A stretch of 64,000 nucleotides of DNA, from the NCBI RefSeq assembly GCF_000463155.2, contig NZ_AWFZ01000050.1:62001-126000 (forward strand), in the 5' to 3' direction. Below are positions 46,299-54,197 of this stretch, in pieces. The stretch's first letter is position 1. Each line of letters begins with the position of its first letter. Made by a program: the position numbers and the translations under genes. The stretch is from Siccibacter turicensis LMG 23730. GTDB taxonomy: Bacteria; Pseudomonadota; Gammaproteobacteria; Enterobacterales; Enterobacteriaceae. The notes under the pieces are model-generated. The model was not told the DNA's origin. It searched no databases and saw only the letters and a program-made list of their open reading frames with translations.

Positions 46299-47531
46299 CT
46301 ACCCCTGCTCACCCATGAGCTTTTTCACCAGATCCACGCAGCGCAGGAAACGGGTATCGTAGTCGGACTCCTCGACGTGCACATAGTCGATATGGTTGGC
46401 GTCGAGCATGTCGATAAGCATCGACTGGAACTCGGTGCGATCCACCGAGCTGCCGAGGCTGCGCAGCCCATCCGCGACCCACGGGGTATTGTTCTCAAGC
46501 AGGATCACCAGATCGAAACGGTACTCGTCGATCAACGCCTGCACAAACGGGTGCTCGCGCCCTTCATACTTTTTGCAGAACGCCTGCGTGGTCACGAAGT
46601 CGGTATCGACAAAGGCCACTTTGTTGGCGTATTTCACCGCAAAGTCGATGTACTGCGCGTGGCCGAGCGCGATTTTGTCGTAGTCGGAATACTGCAGCGC
46701 CATCTCATCGCCGCCGAGGTGTGAAAAGACGTAGTCGCGCCCGTACTCCCAGGCGCTGGTGGTATTAAAGATGTTGGCCAGCTTGTTAACCAGCGTCGAT
46801 TTTCCGCTCGATTCGCCGCCCAGTACCGCCACGGTACGTACGAAGAAGGGTTTAACCTCGGTCGGGATGTACTCCCAGTAGCGGAACGGGTTCTCGCGGA
46901 TCTGCGAGCCGCTGATGTTCATGAAGGTGCGCTTCGGATCGATAAGCACCGTCTCAATGCCGAGATGCTCCAGATACTGCGCCGCATCGGCCTCTTCCGA
47001 GGTGTAAATCCAGTCAGGCGCGATGCCCTTCTCCTCCATGAACCCTTTGATGCCGTGGCTCCAGACGTCCCAGCCGTGCGGATAGGGCTCCATGTCCTCT
47101 TCATTAAAGGCGTGAATACGGATGTTTTTCTGGTATTTGAAGGTCTGCAGCAGCCAGCGCAGACGGTCAGGCACCGTCGGCTGCTGGGACATGGCGCTCG
47201 CGTCGAACAGCGCCCGGTCGCGTTTGTCGTCGTAGCCCATGATGATATGCAGCTCGTCGACCTGGCTACAGGCGCGCTGGATCAGGTAGATATGCCCGGT
47301 ATGCAGCGGATAAAACTTGCCGAACACCACGCCGATATTTTTCTGCTTGCGGGGAAACTCCAGCCCCAGAAAACGATGCAGCGCCTCCAGCTTTTGCGCG
47401 CTTGGACTTTTGATCTTGGCGTTAAGCAGCTGGCTGAGGTAGCCCTTTGTCATGCCGCAGGCTGCCGCGACCTGCTGGAGGGTACAGCCCTGCTGACGGA
47501 TCGCGGTTTTAAGATAGTCGAATGATGACAA
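46299..47531 (-). CDS. nadR: Trifunctional NAD regulator NadR, TTG start
   Basis: Combines a repressor of NAD synthesis genes, NMN adenylyltransferase and ribosylnicotinamide kinase. The TTG start (giving SSFDYLKTAIRQQG) has AGGAGG five bases upstream and yields 410 residues, the E. coli length; the 21-residue upstream extension is not supported. Domains: HTH (GCTLQQVAAACGMTKGYLSQL, about 15-35), nucleotidyltransferase (VFGKFYPLHTGHIYLIQRA near residue 70) and kinase P-loop GGESSGKSTLVNKLA near residue 238. Confidence 0.96.
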   Translation of the reverse strand: MSSFDYLKTAIRQQGCTLQQVAAACGMTKGYLSQLLNAKIKSPSAQKLEALHRFLGLEFPRKQKNIGVVFGKFYPLHTGHIYLIQRACSQVDELHIIMGYDDKRDRALFDASAMSQQPTVPDRLRWLLQTFKYQKNIRIHAFNEEDMEPYPHGWDVWSHGIKGFMEEKGIAPDWIYTSEEADAAQYLEHLGIETVLIDPKRTFMNISGSQIRENPFRYWEYIPTEVKPFFVRTVAVLGGESSGKSTLVNKLANIFNTTSAWEYGRDYVFSHLGGDEMALQYSDYDKIALGHAQYIDFAVKYANKVAFVDTDFVTTQAFCKKYEGREHPFVQALIDEYRFDLVILLENNTPWVADGLRSLGSSVDRTEFQSMLIDMLDANHIDYVHVEESDYDTRFLRCVDLVKKLMGEQG

Positions 47532-47629
47532 GGTGCCTCCTGCATCCCCCTCGCATTCACGGTGACGGCGCGCGCACCGTGCCGCCTGAGCCATGATGCG
47601 AGGCGGGGCGTAATCGATTGATTATCTGA

Positions 47630-49012
47630 TTATAAGTCGTCAAAAACGTTTAGCGCATCAGAAAGCTTTTTAACGCCAAAGATTTGCATCCCTTCCGGGA
47701 TCTTTTTCGGCACGTTGGCCGCCGGGACGATGGCGCGACGGAAACCGTGTTTCGCCGCCTCGGAGATACGCTCCTGGCCACTCGGCACCGGGCGAATCTC
47801 CCCGGCCAGCCCGACTTCGCCGAACACCACCAGATCCTGAGGCAGCGGACGGTCGCGCAGGCTGGAAACCATTGCCAGCAGCAGCGCCAGGTCGGCGCTG
47901 GTTTCGGTGACCTTCACGCCGCCGACCACGTTGACGAACACATCCTGATCCGCCATCTGTAGCCCGCCATGACGGTGCAGCACCGCCAGCAGGATCGCCA
48001 GTCGGTTCTGTTCCAGCCCCACCGCCACGCGCCGTGGATTGCCCATCATTGACTGATCCACCAGCGCCTGAATCTCGACCAGCAGCGGGCGCGTGCCTTC
48101 CCAGACCACCATCACCGAACTGCCGGAGGTCACTTCATCGCCACGGCTCAGGAAGATAGCCGAGGGGTTGCTGACTTCGCGCAGGCCCTGCTCGGTCATG
48201 GCGAACACGCCTAGCTCATTGACGGCGCCGAAGCGGTTTTTATGGCTGCGCAGGGTACGGAAACGTGAATCCGCATCGCCATCCAGCAGCACGGAGCAGT
48301 CGATACAGTGCTCCAGCACCTTCGGCCCGGCCAGCGAACCATCTTTGGTGACGTGCCCGACCATGACAATCGCCACGCCGCGGGTTTTCGCGAAGCGCGT
48401 CAGGTACGCCGCCGTCTCGCGCACCTGCGCCACGCTGCCGGGGGAGGACTGGATGTCCGCCATGTGCATCACCTGAATGGAGTCGATCACGATCAGCCGC
48501 GGCTGCTCCTCGTCGGCGATGGTACAGATCTGCTCGATGCTGGTTTCGGAGAGCATATTGAGGTTGTTGGTCGGCAGTCCCAGACGGTGGGCGCGCATCG
48601 CCACCTGCTGCAGCGACTCCTCCCCGGTAACGTACAGGGTTTTCATCTGCTCGCCGAGCTTGCACAGCGTTTGCAGCAGCAGCGTTGATTTCCCCGCGCC
48701 GGGGTTACCGCCAATCAGGATGGCGCTGCCCGGCACCACGCCGCCGCCGAGCACGCGGTCAAACTCTTTAAACCCGGTGGAGAAGCGCGGCAGCTCCTCC
48801 AGGCTTATTTCGGAAAGCTTCTGGACTTTCGCCACGCCCGCACTGCCGGCGTAGCCGCCAAGGCGTTCGTTACGCGCTACCGTCGGCGAGGCGGCGATAC
48901 GCACTTCGGTGATGGTATTCCAGGCATGACAGGCGCTGCACTGCCCCTGCCAGCGCGGGTAATCCGCACCACATTCATTACAGACAAATGCGCGTTTTGG
49001 AGCTTTCGCCAC
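47630..49012 (-). CDS. radA: DNA repair helicase-like protein RadA (Sms)
   Basis: RecA-related protein that promotes branch migration of recombination intermediates. The 460 residues equal E. coli RadA. An N-terminal zinc finger (CNECGADYPRWQGQCSAC) precedes the ATPase with Walker A GGNPGAGKSTLLLQ near residue 96. The RadA-specific KNRFG motif near residue 253 is followed by a C-terminal Lon-protease-like domain. It sits 12 bases downstream of serB and upstream of nadR, the K-12 serB-radA-nadR order. Confidence 0.97.
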   Translation of the reverse strand: MAKAPKRAFVCNECGADYPRWQGQCSACHAWNTITEVRIAASPTVARNERLGGYAGSAGVAKVQKLSEISLEELPRFSTGFKEFDRVLGGGVVPGSAILIGGNPGAGKSTLLLQTLCKLGEQMKTLYVTGEESLQQVAMRAHRLGLPTNNLNMLSETSIEQICTIADEEQPRLIVIDSIQVMHMADIQSSPGSVAQVRETAAYLTRFAKTRGVAIVMVGHVTKDGSLAGPKVLEHCIDCSVLLDGDADSRFRTLRSHKNRFGAVNELGVFAMTEQGLREVSNPSAIFLSRGDEVTSGSSVMVVWEGTRPLLVEIQALVDQSMMGNPRRVAVGLEQNRLAILLAVLHRHGGLQMADQDVFVNVVGGVKVTETSADLALLLAMVSSLRDRPLPQDLVVFGEVGLAGEIRPVPSGQERISEAAKHGFRRAIVPAANVPKKIPEGMQIFGVKKLSDALNVFDDL

Positions 49013-49024
49013 CTTAATACCTCG

Positions 49025-49996
49025 TTATTTCTTGTTCAGACTGCCTGAGAGTATGCAGAACACACCCATCAGGTCGGCGTGACGAATCGTCACTTCGGTT
49101 TTCTCATTCACTTTTGGCTTGGCGTGATAGGCGATGCCCAGGCCGGCAGTGTGGATCATCGGCAGATCGTTCGCGCCATCCCCTACCGCCACGGTCTGTT
49201 CCATCGGAATATCGTACGCCTCGGCCAGACGCTTCAGGGTTTTGGCTTTGTACTGCGCGTCGACGATATCGCCGGTAACCTCACCGGTCAGCTTACCGTC
49301 CATGATCTCCAGCTCGTTGGCGACCACCGCGTCCAGGTGCAGCTTATCGCGCAGATATTCAGCGAAGAAGGTGAAGCCGCCGGAGGCCAGCGCCACTTTC
49401 CAGCCCAGCGATTGCAGCTTCAGCACCAGTTGGATCAGGCCGGGCATCAGCGGCAGCGCGTCGCGCACTTCGCGCATGATTGACGCGTCCGCGCCCTTGA
49501 GCGTGCCGACGCGCTCGCGCAGGCTGGCGGTAAAGTCCAGTTCACCGCGCATGGCGCGCTCGGTCACTTCCGACACCCGTTCCCCGGTGCCGGCCAGCTT
49601 CGCCAGCTCATCGATGCACTCGATCTGAATCACCGTGGAGTCCATGTCCATCACCAGCAGGCCTGGGGTGCGCAGATGTGGGATTTTGCCCAGCGGAGCG
49701 ACGTCCAGCCCGGCGTCATGGGCCAGCCGCGTAGCACGGGGCGTCAGCGAGCCGGCCAGGCGGATCACCTGATAATCTTCCACTCCCCATGCGGTGACGA
49801 TCACCATCGCCGCCCCCAGCTTACGCTGATATTGGGTCAGTCGCGCTTTATCCAACCCGCGACCATACAGCAGCCAGCCGCTGCGGCCCGCGTGATAATC
49901 CAGCGGCATTACCTCATCACCACTTAATGAAAGCGGCAACCCTGGCCAGTGAGAAACATCGTCCGGCAGGTCGCACCAGGTCAGACTGTTCGGCAT
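49025..49996 (-). CDS. serB: Phosphoserine phosphatase
   Basis: HAD-superfamily enzyme that removes phosphate from phosphoserine, the last step of serine synthesis. Starting at MPNSLTWCDLPDD gives 323 residues (322 in E. coli); the long in-frame extension to 50593 reads across the divergent ytjB gene and is spurious. The nucleophile motif is VMDMDSTVIQIECIDE near residue 116, with SGGFTFFAEYLRDKL and GDGANDLPMI as the later HAD motifs. It is divergent from ytjB. Confidence 0.97.
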   Translation of the reverse strand: MPNSLTWCDLPDDVSHWPGLPLSLSGDEVMPLDYHAGRSGWLLYGRGLDKARLTQYQRKLGAAMVIVTAWGVEDYQVIRLAGSLTPRATRLAHDAGLDVAPLGKIPHLRTPGLLVMDMDSTVIQIECIDELAKLAGTGERVSEVTERAMRGELDFTASLRERVGTLKGADASIMREVRDALPLMPGLIQLVLKLQSLGWKVALASGGFTFFAEYLRDKLHLDAVVANELEIMDGKLTGEVTGDIVDAQYKAKTLKRLAEAYDIPMEQTVAVGDGANDLPMIHTAGLGIAYHAKPKVNEKTEVTIRHADLMGVFCILSGSLNKK

Positions 49997-50146
49997 TACT
50001 GCTCCTGTAAAAAAATTCGACGGGCGGGGAGTAACCTGACGTTGCGCGCCTTTGCAGGGCAACGTCCGGCTAAAAACAACGCCTGAGGCTACCTTGTCCG
50101 CAGCGCTTCTGGCAACATTAAGCTTCAAATTTTCGGCAGGTGGAAT

Positions 50147-50800
50147 ATGGCTCGCGCAAAACTGAAATTCAGGCTTCATCGTGCAGTGATCGTGCTGCTC
50201 TGTCTCGCATTGCTGGTCGCACTGATGCAGGGCGCATCGTGGTTCAGCCAGAGCCACCAGCAGACCCGCAATTTGCAGCTTGAAGAGCTGGCGCAAACTC
50301 TGGCCCGCCAGGTGAGCTTTTCCCTCGCCCCGCTGGTCGCCACCGATAACCCCGATGAAAAACGCATCACCGCCCTGCTGCGCAACCTCACTGACGGCAG
50401 CCGTATTCTGGACGCCGGGGTCTACAACCTGCAGGGGGATATCATCGCCCGCGCCGGGGAGAAGGTCACGCTGCGCGACCGTCTGGCGCTGGACGGTAAA
50501 AAGGCCGGCAGCTATTTCAACCAGCAGATCGTGCAGCCGATTGAGAGTAAAAGCGGCCCGGTCGGCTTCCTGCGTCTGACGCTGGATACCCACACGCTGC
50601 CCACCGAAGCGAAGCAGGTGGATAACACCACCAATATTCTGCGTCTGATGATCCTGCTGGCGCTGGCCATCGGCGTGGTACTGGCCCGTACGCTGCTGCG
50701 CGGCAAACGCAGCCGCTGGCAGCAGTCCCCGTTCCTGCTCACCGCCAGCAAAGCGGTACCGGAAGAGGAAGAAGAGCGCGACGACAAGCCGCTCGGTTAA
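50147..50800 (+). CDS. ytjB: Membrane protein YtjB (Smp)
   Basis: 217-residue inner-membrane protein of unknown function. Two hydrophobic helices are clear: residues 13-29 (AVIVLLCLALLVALMQG) and about 165-182 (ILRLMILLALAIGVVLA). They enclose a periplasmic domain. The tail is highly acidic with a Glu run (VPEEEEERDDKPLG). It is divergent from serB and co-directional with lplA, 59 bases upstream of it. Confidence 0.92.
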   Translation: MARAKLKFRLHRAVIVLLCLALLVALMQGASWFSQSHQQTRNLQLEELAQTLARQVSFSLAPLVATDNPDEKRITALLRNLTDGSRILDAGVYNLQGDIIARAGEKVTLRDRLALDGKKAGSYFNQQIVQPIESKSGPVGFLRLTLDTHTLPTEAKQVDNTTNILRLMILLALAIGVVLARTLLRGKRSRWQQSPFLLTASKAVPEEEEERDDKPLG

Positions 50801-50859
50801 TCGAAGGGCGGCGGGGTTCGTGCTACCATGGGCTCCCGCTCTGGTAAAGGAAACCCGCT

Positions 50860-51876
50860 ATGCCAACGCTTCGTCTGCTGCTCTCTGACTCTTATGATCC
50901 CTGGTTTAATCTGGCGGTGGAAGAGACTATCTTCCGGCAAATGCCCGCTACCCAGCGCGTGCTGTTTCTCTGGCGCAACGCCGACACGGTAGTGATTGGC
51001 CGGGCGCAGAATCCCTGGAAAGAGTGCAACACCCGGCGCATGGAAGAGGATAACGTGCGTCTGGCCCGACGCAGCAGCGGCGGCGGCGCGGTGTTTCACG
51101 ATCTCGGTAATACCTGCTTCACCTTTATGGCCGGTAAACCAGAGTATGACAAAAGCGTATCCACCTCCATCGTGCTAAATGCGCTTACCGCGCTGGGCGC
51201 CACCGCCGAGGCCTCGGGGCGCAACGATCTGGTGGTAAAAACCCCGGAGGGCGACCGCAAGGTTTCCGGCTCCGCCTACCGTGAAACGCCGGACCGCGGC
51301 TTTCATCACGGGACGCTGCTGCTGAATGCCGATCTCAGCCGTCTGGCGAACTACCTCAACCCTGACAAGAAGAAGCTTCAGGCAAAAGGTATCACCTCCG
51401 TGCGTGGCCGCGTGGCGAACCTGAGCGATCTGCTGCCCGGCATCACCCATGAAAAGGTGTGCGATGCCGTCACCGAGGCGTTTTTCGCCCACTACGGCGA
51501 GCGTGTGGAGGCAGAAATCATCTCCCCCGACGCGTTCCCGGATCTGCCCGGCTTTGCGGAGACGTTTGCCCGCCAGAGCAGCTGGGAGTGGAACTTCGGC
51601 CAGGCGCCCGCCTTCAGCCATCTGCTTGATGAGCGTTTCACCTGGGGCGGCGTCGAGCTGCACTTTGACGTCGAGAAAGGCCATATCACCCGTACCCAGG
51701 TGTTCACCGACAGCCTGAATCCCGCACCGCTTGAGGCGCTGGCAAACCGCCTGCAGGGAACGCTCTACCGGGCAGACATGCTGCAGCAGGCCTGCGAAGC
51801 GATGATGGTGGATTTCCCCGACCAGCAGCTGGAGCTGCGCGAGGTTGCCGCCTGGATTGCTCAGGCCGTGCGCTAG
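50860..51876 (+). CDS. lplA: Lipoate-protein ligase A
   Basis: Activates free lipoate with ATP and attaches it to lipoyl domains of 2-oxoacid dehydrogenases and GcvH. The 338 residues equal E. coli LplA. The BPL/LPL core contains [21 protein letters not shown] near residue 70, [20 protein letters not shown] with the catalytic Lys near residue 133, and a small C-terminal domain. RBS AAAGGAAA precedes the start. Its last four bases overlap the iron-sulfur protein gene on the other strand. Confidence 0.96.
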   Translation: MPTLRLLLSDSYDPWFNLAVEETIFRQMPATQRVLFLWRNADTVVIGRAQNPWKECNTRRMEEDNVRLARRSSGGGAVFHDLGNTCFTFMAGKPEYDKSVSTSIVLNALTALGATAEASGRNDLVVKTPEGDRKVSGSAYRETPDRGFHHGTLLLNADLSRLANYLNPDKKKLQAKGITSVRGRVANLSDLLPGITHEKVCDAVTEAFFAHYGERVEAEIISPDAFPDLPGFAETFARQSSWEWNFGQAPAFSHLLDERFTWGGVELHFDVEKGHITRTQVFTDSLNPAPLEALANRLQGTLYRADMLQQACEAMMVDFPDQQLELREVAAWIAQAVR

Positions 51877-52739
51877 CGCGCCGTGCGCATACCCTGTGCA
51901 TGACGCTGGCAGAGCGGACAGACCGGCGCATCGGGTTGCCAGGCGCGGAAAGGCTGGTGGCAATGCTGACAGCGTGCCGTATACCAGTGACGCCGGCGGG
52001 GCGACACCTCCGCCCCGGCCTCCAGCACCATCGCCTGCACAATACACACCACCACGCAGCTCTGACAGCCGGTACAGTTCCCGGGCGCAATCTCCAGCGT
52101 CCCGGCATCCATGCGCAGCGCCCCTTCAGGGCATACGCGCGCGCAGGCGCCGCACAGCGTACAGGCACGCTCATCAATCTCCGGCTGCCACTCGGCCTGC
52201 TCTGCAAAACAGCGCCGTCTGGCGCGTCGGCCAGGGGACACGCTGGCCGTTGTGGTCGCGGCTGACGGGCCCCGCCTCCAGCGCCACCCGGAATGGGTAG
52301 CCGTATCCGGGGCGATACGCGTCCAGCACGGCTCCGCGAGGCGGCGTAGCCTGAGGTTAAGCGCCGCCATCGCCAGCGCCCATCCGGGATGGCGATCCAT
52401 ATCCATCTCCACCGCGCGCACCGCATACTCCCGATGCCACATCAGCAGCTCCTCTACCGAGGGCGCCACGACGGACAACGGCGCCACCAGCACGTTGTCA
52501 CGAAGGTAGCGCGGCGGCGGCGCAAGGTTCTCCAGCGCTGCCACCGGGCAGCTAAACAGGCAGCGCCCGCAGCGAACGCAGCGTTCGCTATCGAGGCTTG
52601 CGCCGTCGGGCCGCAACGTAATGGCAGCGGTGGGGCACGCCTGCGCACAGGCATCGCAGGGATGCTGACGCAGGTGCCGACGCAGGCATAACTCCCCCAC
52701 GCGCGGCGGCGGGGAGCGTGTCAGGGCGTTAACGCGCAC
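51873..52739 (-). CDS. Polyferredoxin-like iron-sulfur protein of the dms locus, apparent internal frameshift pair
   Basis: 288-residue protein in which four ferredoxin-type cysteine clusters are visible: CDACAQACP (28-36), [12 protein letters not shown] (54-65), [12 protein letters not shown] and [11 protein letters not shown] in the C-terminal half. A CxxC...CxxC zinc-ribbon-like end (CQHC and CPLC) follows. It is the last gene of dmsA-dmsB-dmsC-this and probably passes electrons or aids cofactor assembly; no signal peptide is seen. Residues about 137-178 read as an Arg/Thr/Ser-rich stretch with reversed codon-position GC (position 2 highest). The neighbouring frame there has normal coding statistics and reads [18 protein letters not shown]. 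The real product may therefore differ in that stretch. Confidence 0.75.
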   Translation of the reverse strand: MRVNALTRSPPPRVGELCLRRHLRQHPCDACAQACPTAAITLRPDGASLDSERCVRCGRCLFSCPVAALENLAPPPRYLRDNVLVAPLSVVAPSVEELLMWHREYAVRAVEMDMDRHPGWALAMAALNLRLRRLAEPCWTRIAPDTATHSGWRWRRGPSAATTTASVSPGRRARRRCFAEQAEWQPEIDERACTLCGACARVCPEGALRMDAGTLEIAPGNCTGCQSCVVVCIVQAMVLEAGAEVSPRRRHWYTARCQHCHQPFRAWQPDAPVCPLCQRHAQGMRTAR

Positions 52740-52741
52740 CC

Positions 52742-53575
52742 TTATCCGAGCGAGAAAAAGACGTAGCGGAAAAGGATTTCGCTCAGCACCAGCGCCAGGC
52801 TGGCGCAGATCAATACGCCCCGTCCGCCGCGCTGGGCGCTTACCGACATCAGCGCCGCACCGGCCACGGCCAGCAGCCAGCCGACGGCGCGCACGTTCGC
52901 CAGGGCATACCAGGCGTCCAGCGAGCGATACGGGAAGGTCGCGGCGTCACGGTGAACCATCTGCGACAGATACTCTATATAGGCAGGCTGAAACAGCAGG
53001 CGCACCGCTACGACAGCCACCACCAGCATCGCGCCGGTCGACAGGATCCGGCGCCGCGTCTCCAGGGTCTGACGACGGGCAATGAGCCACGCCTGCGCGG
53101 TTGCGCCAAGCAGGATGGTTGAGCCGAAAAAGGTCAGCCAGGTGGTGTAGTGGGTCCAGGTTACCACGCTGGAGTGGGCATAAATCGCGCTCATGCAGTA
53201 GACGTCGACTATCCCCACGACCAGCGCCAGCGGCATCAGCGTGCGCCATATCGCCTGCTTAAACAGCGCCAGCAGCGTGGCGAGACCAAGCACCGCCAGA
53301 TAGGCGGCCGCAAAAACAATCTCGCGGCTTAGCCATGAGCTGGAAACGTGACGCAGTGCATGCAGGGCATTAAGCGGGTAGCCCAGATGCAGCGTGGAGC
53401 AGAGCAGTCCCATGCCCGCGCTGGCGCACGCGATGAGCAGCGGCAGCCGCAGCGTACGCGTCGCCGCGGCCCGGTCGCCGAAGGGCTGGCGCGGCAGCGC
53501 AAGCGTGATAAACAGCGTCAGGCCTACCGAGAGTTGTACCAGCAAGGTGAAGATCAACAGCGGCAGTTCATGCAT
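52742..53575 (-). CDS. dmsC: DmsC-like membrane anchor subunit
   Basis: Anchor subunit of the DMSO-reductase family that oxidises menaquinol and tethers the catalytic subunits to the inner membrane. Starting at MHELPLLIFTLLVQLS gives 277 residues with about eight hydrophobic helices. This start overlaps the dmsB stop by 8 bases, a usual coupling; a start eight codons upstream is in frame. It resembles DmsC/YnfH, but which paralogue it equals, and the true substrate, are uncertain. Confidence 0.85.
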   Translation of the reverse strand: MHELPLLIFTLLVQLSVGLTLFITLALPRQPFGDRAAATRTLRLPLLIACASAGMGLLCSTLHLGYPLNALHALRHVSSSWLSREIVFAAAYLAVLGLATLLALFKQAIWRTLMPLALVVGIVDVYCMSAIYAHSSVVTWTHYTTWLTFFGSTILLGATAQAWLIARRQTLETRRRILSTGAMLVVAVVAVRLLFQPAYIEYLSQMVHRDAATFPYRSLDAWYALANVRAVGWLLAVAGAALMSVSAQRGGRGVLICASLALVLSEILFRYVFFSLG

Positions 53576-54197
53576 GGCGCGTCCCCTCTTGCTGCGCACC
53601 CTGATGCGGTTTGACGATCAGATTGGGCCGGGTCAGGGTCGAGTCCGGCAGGCCTTTGACATCGCACAGCGCCCCGAACCGCTCACGTAGCTCGCTAACC
53701 GGACCAAAATGTATGGCTCCCAGCGGACAGGTTGTCACGCAGACCGGCTTTTCGCCCTTCGCCTGCAAATCAATGCAGAAATCGCATTTCGACATCTGCC
53801 CGGTTTCCGGATTGCGCTGCGGGGCGCCGTAAGGGCAGGACCAGGCGCAGTAGCCGCACCCGACGCATTTGTCGGTGTTAACGCGGACAATACCGTCGCC
53901 GGGCCGCTTATGCATCGCGGTGGTCGGGCAGTTTTTAGTGCAGATCGGATCGTCGCAGTGGTTGCAGGAGATCGACAGGGTATAGGCGTAGACGTTATTC
54001 AACAGGCCGCCCTGCCCGGTAGGAATAAACCCGCCTCCGTTAACTTCATACACCCGGCGATAACGCTGGCCCGGCTCCAGATCGTTTTTGTCTTTGCAGG
54101 CCACCTGGCAGGCTTTGCACCCTGAACAGCGCGAACTGTCGATATAGAAACCCAGCTGCGTCGGGCTCACCGGGGCGTACTCCTTAAACTGACTCAT
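53568..54197 (-). CDS. dmsB: DmsB-like 4Fe-4S electron-transfer subunit
   Basis: 209-residue ferredoxin-like subunit linking the membrane anchor to the molybdoenzyme. Four cluster motifs are visible in order: CSGCKACQVACKDKN, CNHCDDPICTKNCP, CVGCGYCAWSCPYGAPQ, and CDFC paired with CVTTCPLGAI. Length and layout match E. coli DmsB and YnfG. It overlaps dmsA by 14 bases and dmsC by 8 bases, so the genes form one operon. Confidence 0.92.
   Translation of the reverse strand: MSQFKEYAPVSPTQLGFYIDSSRCSGCKACQVACKDKNDLEPGQRYRRVYEVNGGGFIPTGQGGLLNNVYAYTLSISCNHCDDPICTKNCPTTAMHKRPGDGIVRVNTDKCVGCGYCAWSCPYGAPQRNPETGQMSKCDFCIDLQAKGEKPVCVTTCPLGAIHFGPVSELRERFGALCDVKGLPDSTLTRPNLIVKPHQGAQQEGTRHA

Noticed and set aside
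50038-50066. GACGTTGC / GCAACGTC hairpin in the serB-ytjB gap as an RNA regulator
   Set aside because: An 8-bp stem with a 13-base loop, no T-run and no known motif; insufficient for a feature call.
49997-50593. N-terminal extension of serB to 522 codons
   Set aside because: The extension reads antisense across ytjB and lacks homology; the ATG at 49996 gives the family length.
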